This document shows, piece after piece, positions 21,376 to 26,115 of a stretch of DNA of 26,115 bases (its first letter is position 1; each line of letters begins with the position of its first letter). This stretch comes from Peptococcaceae bacterium UBA3937 (GTDB taxonomy: Bacteria > Bacillota > Peptococcia > DRI-13 > DTU073), in assembly GCA_002385735.1 (NCBI GenBank), contig DGEB01000002.1, forward strand, positions 3,161 through 29,275. The letters run 5' to 3'. The position numbers and the translations under genes are program-made. The notes under the pieces were generated by a model. It was not told the origin of the DNA, made no database searches, and saw only the letters and a list, made by a program, of their open reading frames with translations.

Positions 21376-22595
21376 CGGTTGCCGGCGTTCCACAGTATCC
21401 ATTCATCCAAACCCGCATCATAAGTGGCTTTAATCTGAGCCCGCACTTCTGCCGGACCGTAACGGGGCGAGCCTAAATTAAAGTCCTGCAACCAGGGCCG
21501 GATGATCACCGGCGCGTCCCCCTTCTTTTTCAGTCCGTCCAGGAGAGCGTTTTTCACCACCTCATAAGGGTGGGCATTGGGGTTAGCGAAGGAATAGTTG
21601 CCTACCCCGTAATGGGAGGGGTACACCATGGGGCAGATATAATCCACCGCCGTCATGATTTTCTCAAACTTCTGGCCGATGCCCATATCGTCCAGGGTCA
21701 TTGTAGTAAGACCGAATACATCGGCGGAAACAAAAACATTATAAGGCTCCAGTTCTTTTTTGGCATAGCGCAGGAATTCTAAAATGACATCCTCTTTCTT
21801 GTTCCCGTCGGCATAGGGATAAACCACGTCCGACATATCGCCGTCACTGGGGAAACGCACATAATCAAACTGGATTTCCCGAAAGCCCATTTTGGCGGCT
21901 TCCCTGGCCACGTCCACCGTATATTCCCACACCTCGCGGTTATGGGGGTCCACCCAGGCCAGCTTCTTGCGGTCCCGCCAGATGCTGCCGTCACTTTTGC
22001 GCAAGGCCAGTTCCGGTTTTTTCTCCGCCAGGGACGGGTCTTTAAAAACCACGATCCGGGCAATGGGGAAAATATTTTTGCTAAACAAGAGCTGCATGTT
22101 TTCGGCCGCGTTTAACCCTCGATGGCGGCGGATCTCCAAATCCCGGGCCAGTTTAATATCAAAATCGGCGCTTAAATAGCCGTTGTCATCTTTCATATCG
22201 ATAACCAGGGCATTTAGTTCCGTAGTGTCCACCAGACCCACCAAATAATCAAAAAGCTTCTTCGAATTAAAAGCGGCTCCGCTCATGTATAAACCTTTCA
22301 CCTTGACGGCTTCTTTCTTAAGGGGGCGCCAATCCTGCTTTCGTCCTAACTGGACAAACTCCGCTTTTTCTTCGGGAGGCATCAGCACGGCAGGGTCCCT
22401 TAGGGCAAGCAACTGGGGCAACTCTTCCCCGGCGGCCTGCTTTCCCTTGAAGTTCAAATCCGGCAGCGAAAAAGAAAACTGGGGCTGCCAAAAGAAAACA
22501 GCAACAAGGCAGGCCGCCACCAGGGCTCCTCCTGCCACAAGCAATCCTACCAACCTGTTCCCGCGTTTTTTCCTGCGATGGATACGAGTTAACAA
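21345..22595 (-). CDS. Membrane-anchored DUF4015 putative glycoside hydrolase
   Basis: A 416-residue protein with a basic N-terminus (HRRKKRGNR), one membrane anchor (about 14-36), a linker, and an extracellular TIM-barrel domain (about 97-416). Barrel motifs are KGLYMSGAAF, ALVIDMKDDNGY (129-140), GFREIQFDYVRFPSDG (237-252, with D244 a catalytic candidate), VSADVFGLTT (289-298) and PMVYPSHYG. These fit the DUF4015 putative glycosyl hydrolase family; a polysaccharide substrate in the wall or spore is plausible but unproven. The start is a TTG (22593-22595), nine bases after GGGAGG; no ATG is available before the anchor. It follows the beta-CASP gene by 84 bases. Confidence 0.88.
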   Translation of the reverse strand: MLTRIHRRKKRGNRLVGLLVAGGALVAACLVAVFFWQPQFSFSLPDLNFKGKQAAGEELPQLLALRDPAVLMPPEEKAEFVQLGRKQDWRPLKKEAVKVKGLYMSGAAFNSKKLFDYLVGLVDTTELNALVIDMKDDNGYLSADFDIKLARDLEIRRHRGLNAAENMQLLFSKNIFPIARIVVFKDPSLAEKKPELALRKSDGSIWRDRKKLAWVDPHNREVWEYTVDVAREAAKMGFREIQFDYVRFPSDGDMSDVVYPYADGNKKEDVILEFLRYAKKELEPYNVFVSADVFGLTTMTLDDMGIGQKFEKIMTAVDYICPMVYPSHYGVGNYSFANPNAHPYEVVKNALLDGLKKKGDAPVIIRPWLQDFNLGSPRYGPAEVRAQIKATYDAGLDEWILWNAGNRYTEGALLPE

Positions 22596-22679
22596 ATTTT
22601 TTTACCTCCCTGTTTTCATCAACACCACAGGGAATATTTCGACACCATTCGCATAATTCCTACTAGTAATTTTTAATAG

Positions 22680-24290
22680 TTAACAACATTTTCGTAATTC
22701 CCTTTCGATTTCCGCCAAATGCGCCAGCAAACGCTGCAGTATTCTGGTGTCACTGCTGTGCAGCTTGGCTTGCTCAACGATTTCATTTCTAATCGTTTGG
22801 AAGGCTTGCCCTAACTCCGGCTCCAATACGGCAATGCTGCCGACCTCCGGCACCGCCAGTTCTTCTCTCCTGATGATGGTTTCGCCGTCTTCGCTCGGAT
22901 TATAAATCATACCGTATTCGGCAATTTGAGCATGAATGCCGATTTCCCGGCGAATCACCCTTTGTAAGGTTTCCAGGCTGCCTTTTTCGCCATGGACCAG
23001 GATAACCTTTTGGGGAGTACTTTCAAAACCGTTTAACCACTCCAGCAATCCCTTTTGGTCCGCATGGGCCGAGAAATCTTCAATTTTTTCTATCGTCGCC
23101 TTGACGGCAATTTCTTCGCCGTGGATCTTGACTTTCTTCTCCCCTTCCAGGATTCTTCTGCCCAGGGTGCCTTCGGCTTGATAACCCACAAACAAGACGG
23201 TACACTCACTGCGCCAGAGATTATGTTTCAAATGATGCTTAATCCGACCGGCATCAGCCATCCCGCTGGCGGAAATAATGATCGCGCCGCTTTTGATTTT
23301 ATTGACGGCTACTGAGTCTTCCACCGAAACGACGTAATGAATGTCCGGCCCTTTAAAAAGGGTTTCGGCACCTTGCCCTTTAATGGCGATGGAGACTTCC
23401 TCGTCAAAGCATTCCGGATTCTGGATAAATACCTTGGTGGCTTCCACGGCCATGGGGCTGTCGATAAAAATATCCACCGGGGGGATTTCCCCATTGTCTT
23501 TCATGATTTTTAAATAATACACCAGATCCTGCGTCCGTTCCACCGCAAAACTGGGGATCACCAGATTGCCGCCTTTTTGCATGGTTTCCCGGACCACCCT
23601 GGCCAATTCCTCCATTTTATTACCAACATTCAAATGATACCGGTTGCCGTAGGTAGACTCCATGACCACGATATCCGCTTCCTTAATTTTGGTCGGGTCA
23701 TCCACCAGAGCCTGGTCGGTATTGCCAATATCCCCGGTAAAGATCACCTTGTAGCTTTCTTTCTCCTCCGTAATCACCAACTCAATCATGGCCGCCCCTA
23801 AGATATGGCCCGCATCGTAATATTTGACCACAACCCCGGGCGCCGGAGCAAATTCCTGTTCGTATGGATAACTAACAAATAACTCCATGCACTTTTTCGC
23901 ATCTTCCACCGTGTAAATCGGTTCTAAAAGAGGCTCGCCGCTTCGCGCCAGTTTCCTGTTCTTTCTTTCTACCTCCATCATTTGGATGTACCCACTATCC
24001 GGCAGAACCACACTGCACAGCTCTTTCGTAGCCTTGGTTGTGTAGATCGGACCGTTAAAACCTTTCTTATGCAACTTCGGCAATAACCCGCAATGGTCCA
24101 CATGGGCATGGGTAAGCAACACAAAATCAATGGTTTGCGGGTCAAACAAAAACGGTCCATAGTTTAATTCTTTTAATTCTTTGGAACCCTGAAACAAGCC
24201 GCAATCGACCAAAAACTTACTGCTTTCGGTGGTAACCAGAAAACATGAACCGGTGACGCAACCGGCTGCGCCGCAAAATTGGATTTGCAT
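22680..24290 (-). CDS. Beta-CASP metallo-beta-lactamase ribonuclease
   Basis: A 536-residue RNA-processing nuclease of the CPSF/YhfI-like beta-CASP group (often annotated MBL-fold RNA-metabolising hydrolase). The metal site is complete: THAHVDHCGLLP (H61, H63, D65, H66), DAGHILGA and FTGDIGN. The beta-CASP part shows ESTYGNRYH, PSFAVERTQDL, DSPMAVEATKV and SASGMADAGRIKHHL, and the RMMBL motif is DFSAHADQKGL. A helical tail (about 480-536) ending ERELRKCC is extra. ATG start with TAGGAGGAG nine bases upstream. A likely promoter lies at 24363-24392, downstream of the trpB2 terminator. The target RNA is unknown. Confidence 0.92.
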   Translation of the reverse strand: MQIQFCGAAGCVTGSCFLVTTESSKFLVDCGLFQGSKELKELNYGPFLFDPQTIDFVLLTHAHVDHCGLLPKLHKKGFNGPIYTTKATKELCSVVLPDSGYIQMMEVERKNRKLARSGEPLLEPIYTVEDAKKCMELFVSYPYEQEFAPAPGVVVKYYDAGHILGAAMIELVITEEKESYKVIFTGDIGNTDQALVDDPTKIKEADIVVMESTYGNRYHLNVGNKMEELARVVRETMQKGGNLVIPSFAVERTQDLVYYLKIMKDNGEIPPVDIFIDSPMAVEATKVFIQNPECFDEEVSIAIKGQGAETLFKGPDIHYVVSVEDSVAVNKIKSGAIIISASGMADAGRIKHHLKHNLWRSECTVLFVGYQAEGTLGRRILEGEKKVKIHGEEIAVKATIEKIEDFSAHADQKGLLEWLNGFESTPQKVILVHGEKGSLETLQRVIRREIGIHAQIAEYGMIYNPSEDGETIIRREELAVPEVGSIAVLEPELGQAFQTIRNEIVEQAKLHSSDTRILQRLLAHLAEIERELRKCC

Positions 24291-24362
24291 CGAGCCAATC
24301 TCCTCCTACATATATCATATATAGAACTCTTCCGTCATAACAATTCTCTCACCATAAGCAAT

Positions 24363-24392
24363 TTTATCACATTTTAATACCAATGTTGTCAA
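24363..24392 (-). promoter_or_regulatory. Candidate promoter of the beta-CASP gene
   Basis: On the minus strand an exact TTGACA (24387-24392), 18-base spacer, then GATAAA (24363-24368) preceded by the TGT extension of an extended -10. It lies between the trpB2 terminator and the gene. Confidence 0.5.
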
Positions 24393-24397
24393 AACAT

Positions 24398-24436
24398 AAA
24401 AAAAAGGTTTTGGCTCGTCGCCAAAACCCCTTTTTT
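24398..24436. terminator. Terminator of trpB2, symmetric
   Basis: A perfect 9-bp stem, GGTTTTGGC (24406-24414) with GCCAAAACC (24420-24428), and a 5-base loop. It is flanked by eight A residues on the left and TTTTTT on the right, so it works on either strand. The relevant gene is trpB2, whose stop is 15 bases away. Confidence 0.93.
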
Positions 24437-24451
24437 CGTCGGAAAAGCACT

Positions 24452-25816
24452 TTATTCAACCTGGGGCAATTGCGCCAGATTCCTGCTTACTTCTTCATCG
24501 GTCATCTCAATATCATCAATCACACCGGCAAAATAGTTTTCATAGGCCGTAAGATCCAGGTGCCCATGGCCGCTTAAATTAAAGACGATGCATTTTTCCA
24601 CGCCCTCTTCTTTAGCCTTGAGTGCCTCGTCAACAGCCGCTTTTATGGCATGAGCGGATTCGGGCGCGGGGACGATTCCTTCCGCCCGGGCAAAGAGAAT
24701 TGCGGCATCAAACACTCCTTTTTGTTTGACGGCCTGCGCTTCGATTAAACCGTCATGATAAAGCTGGCTTACCAAAGTGGATACGCCATGGTAGCGCAAC
24801 CCGCCGGCATGGATTCCCGCCGGAGTGAAATTGGACCCGAGGGTGTACATTTTCAAAAGCGGCGTCAAGCCGGCCACATCGCCATAATCATAAGCAAAAG
24901 TCCCCTTGGTCAAGGTTGGACAGGCCGCCGGTTCAATCGCAATCAGGCGAATATTTTTCCCTTGCAGTTTATCCGGAATAAAGGGGAAAGCAATCCCGGC
25001 GAAATTACTGCCGCCACCGCAGCAACCAATGACAATATCCGGGTAATCATCCACCATTTCCAACTGCAGCCTGACTTCCTGCCCAATGATGGTCTGGTGC
25101 AGGCTAACGTGATTGAGCACGCTTCCTAATGCATAATTGGTGTCGGAACGTTGCACCGCATCTTCAATCGCTTCGCTGATGGCAATACCCAGGGTGCCCG
25201 GGGTATCCGGGTGCTCCGCGAGAATCCTGCGGCCAATCTCGGTTCGCTCACTGGGACTGGGCAGGCAGTCCGCACCATAAGTTTCCATAAACACGCGGCG
25301 GTATGGCTTCTGTTGGAAACTAATCCGCACCATATACACCGTGCATTCCAGCCCAAACATTTTACAGGCTAAAGATAACGCCGTTCCCCATTGCCCGGCC
25401 CCGGTTTCGGTGGTTAAACGCTTGATCCCCGCGATTTTGTTAAAATAGGCCTGGGGAATCGCGCTGTTTAACTTATGGCTGCCCACCGGGCTGGCCCCTT
25501 CGTACTTGTAATAGATCCGGCAGGGCGTATCCAGCGCTTTTTCCAGCCGATGCGCCCGGAACAAGGGCGACGGTCTCCACTGCTTGAAGATCTCCCGTAC
25601 TTCCTCCGGGATTTCGATAAAGCGTTCGGTGGTCCCTTCCTGCTCGATTAGCGCCATCGGGAAAATGGCCGCTAAATCATCCGGAGTTAATGGTTTTTTC
25701 GTTTGAGGATGTAACGCCGGCGCCGGTCGATTCGGCATGTCAGCCTGAACATTGTACCAGAAGCGCGGAATCTTCTCCTCCGGTAAGATAATTTTGGTCA
25801 ACTCATCTCTGCTCAT
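24452..25816 (-). CDS. trpB2: Tryptophan synthase beta chain, TrpB2 type
   Basis: A 454-residue PLP enzyme joining indole and serine to tryptophan. It belongs to the TrpB2 subfamily: longer N-terminus ([11 protein letters not shown]), PLP lysine in VGSHKLNSA (K115) where TrpB1 has [12 protein letters not shown] (E137-G144), and the phosphate-binding [10 protein letters not shown]. TrpB2 proteins do not form the standard complex with TrpA and are thought to salvage free indole. In keeping with this, no trpA or other trp gene is adjacent. ATG start with AGGAG about nine bases upstream; its own promoter at 25861-25889 and terminator make it monocistronic. I see no T-box or trp leader peptide in the short 5' region. 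Confidence 0.94.
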   Translation of the reverse strand: MSRDELTKIILPEEKIPRFWYNVQADMPNRPAPALHPQTKKPLTPDDLAAIFPMALIEQEGTTERFIEIPEEVREIFKQWRPSPLFRAHRLEKALDTPCRIYYKYEGASPVGSHKLNSAIPQAYFNKIAGIKRLTTETGAGQWGTALSLACKMFGLECTVYMVRISFQQKPYRRVFMETYGADCLPSPSERTEIGRRILAEHPDTPGTLGIAISEAIEDAVQRSDTNYALGSVLNHVSLHQTIIGQEVRLQLEMVDDYPDIVIGCCGGGSNFAGIAFPFIPDKLQGKNIRLIAIEPAACPTLTKGTFAYDYGDVAGLTPLLKMYTLGSNFTPAGIHAGGLRYHGVSTLVSQLYHDGLIEAQAVKQKGVFDAAILFARAEGIVPAPESAHAIKAAVDEALKAKEEGVEKCIVFNLSGHGHLDLTAYENYFAGVIDDIEMTDEEVSRNLAQLPQVE

Positions 25817-25860
25817 CTCAACTCTCTCCTCTCAACTTTTTTTGATAAAAATATGTGTTA

Positions 25861-25889
25861 ATTTTAGCACAGTCTCCGTCCGCTTGCAA
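25861..25889 (-). promoter_or_regulatory. Sigma-A promoter of trpB2
   Basis: TTGCAA (25884-25889), 17-base spacer, TAAAAT (25861-25866) on the minus strand, about 44 bases before the ATG. It lies just beyond the tRNA-Leu terminator. Confidence 0.8.
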
Positions 25890-25900
25890 TATTTTTGAGC

Positions 25901-25931
25901 AAAAATTAAAAAAGCCCTTGCTACACAAGGG
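25901..25931 (-). terminator. Terminator of the tRNA-Leu unit
   Basis: On the minus strand CCCTTG (25926-25931) pairs with CAAGGG (25915-25920) across a 5-base loop, then C and TTTTTTAATTTTT. It begins nine bases after the tRNA 3' end. Confidence 0.88.
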
Positions 25932-25939
25932 ATAAATTT

Positions 25940-26026
25940 TGGTGCGGCTGAGAGGACTTGAACCTCCATGGAGTTGCCCCCACTAGAACCTGAATCTAGA
26001 GCGTCTGCCAATTCCGCCACAGCCGC
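25940..26026 (-). tRNA. tRNA-Leu (anticodon CAG)
   Basis: An 87-base class II tRNA with a long variable arm. The acceptor is GCGGCTG/CAGCCGC, the anticodon stem CTAGA/TCTAG encloses TTCAGGT with anticodon CAG, the T-loop is TTCAAGT, and CCA is encoded. It is downstream of the degenerate tRNA-Gln by 18 bases and is the last gene of the unit. Confidence 0.96.
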
Positions 26027-26044
26027 ATAATTGAAAAGGCTTAA

Positions 26045-26115
26045 TGGCTGGGGCGGCAGGGAACGAAACTACGCAACACGGAGTCAAACCCCGGTGACTT
26101 ACCGACTTGGCTACG
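26045..26115 (-). tRNA. tRNA-Gln-like (anticodon TTG), degenerate, cut by window edge
   Basis: The minus strand gives a Gln-type sequence (loop GTTTGAC with anticodon TTG; 3' end CGCCCCA, G, CCA). The first five acceptor bases lie outside. Several conserved positions are off: C11-T24 mismatch in the D-stem, C27-T43 mismatch in the anticodon stem, G32, the universal G53-C61 pair changed to T-C, and T-loop TTCGTTC lacking A58. It may be a pseudogene or a divergent but working tRNA. Confidence 0.6.

Noticed and set aside
25832..26020. 62-residue minus-strand frame beginning MAELADALDSG
   Set aside because: It is a well-known false frame made by translating a leucine tRNA gene.
1..26115. Mobile element, prophage, CRISPR or defence island
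   Set aside because: No transposase, integrase, Cas, toxin-antitoxin or terminal inverted repeats are recognisable; nearly all space is taken by conserved chromosomal genes.

Overview
The window looks like a chromosomal segment of a spore-forming, low-to-mid-GC Gram-positive bacterium of the Clostridia/Peptococcaceae kind. The reasons are strong AGGAGG-type ribosome binding sites, frequent TTG and GTG starts, a SpoVB homologue, the dprA-topA and YlqG-YlqH-like pairs, a FakA/DegV pair and consensus sigma-A promoters. The species cannot be named from the sequence. Almost all of the DNA is housekeeping or conserved-hypothetical genes. I see no prophage, transposase, CRISPR array or antibiotic cluster.

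Layout. 1-2459 (minus): start of topA, dprA, an intrinsic terminator/attenuator, a UPF0173 metallo-hydrolase with a perfectly spaced sigma-A promoter, and a 60-residue hypothetical. 2590-3805 (minus): a Gly/Met tetrapeptide-repeat protein with its own terminator and a small membrane protein. 3919-4094 (plus): tRNA-Trp with consensus promoter and terminator. 4156-6255 (minus): an EF-G-like GTPase (FusA2 type). 6443-8016 (plus): spoVB, preceded by a hairpin that sequesters its ribosome binding site. 8060-9577 (minus): surE and folE. 9699-10100 (plus): a TIGR04086-like membrane protein. 10146-10235 (minus): a 29-residue amphipathic peptide resembling SpoVM. 10338-15692 (minus): pssA and psd (phosphatidylethanolamine synthesis), an exonuclease-helicase DinG and a short-type ahcY. 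15794-15966 (plus): tRNA-Arg with promoter and terminator. 15969-16430 (minus): trmL. 16560-16718 (plus): a zinc-ribbon microprotein. 16792-20608 (minus): an FlhB-C-like protein with its YlqG-like partner, then degV and fakA, which together probably make a fatty acid kinase. 20704-21375 (plus): a possible RNase H-fold protein with a C-terminal Cys/His cluster, overlapping end-to-end with a membrane-anchored DUF4015 glycosidase-like protein (minus). 22680-24290 (minus): a beta-CASP metallo-RNase. 24398-25889 (minus): an orphan TrpB2 with its own promoter and terminator. 25901-26115 (minus): tRNA-Leu and, at the edge, a degenerate tRNA-Gln.

Functional themes are envelope and lipid metabolism (psd/pssA, fakA/degV, spoVB), RNA metabolism and translation (tRNAs, trmL, EF-G-like, beta-CASP RNase), DNA uptake and repair (dprA, topA, dinG) and one-carbon or nucleotide turnover (folE, ahcY, surE). 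The least ordinary items are the spoVB ribosome-binding-site hairpin, the SpoVM-like microprotein, the degenerate tRNA-Gln, the repeat protein at 2681-3409 and the Cys/His-tailed protein at 20704-21375. No clearly new multi-gene system is visible.
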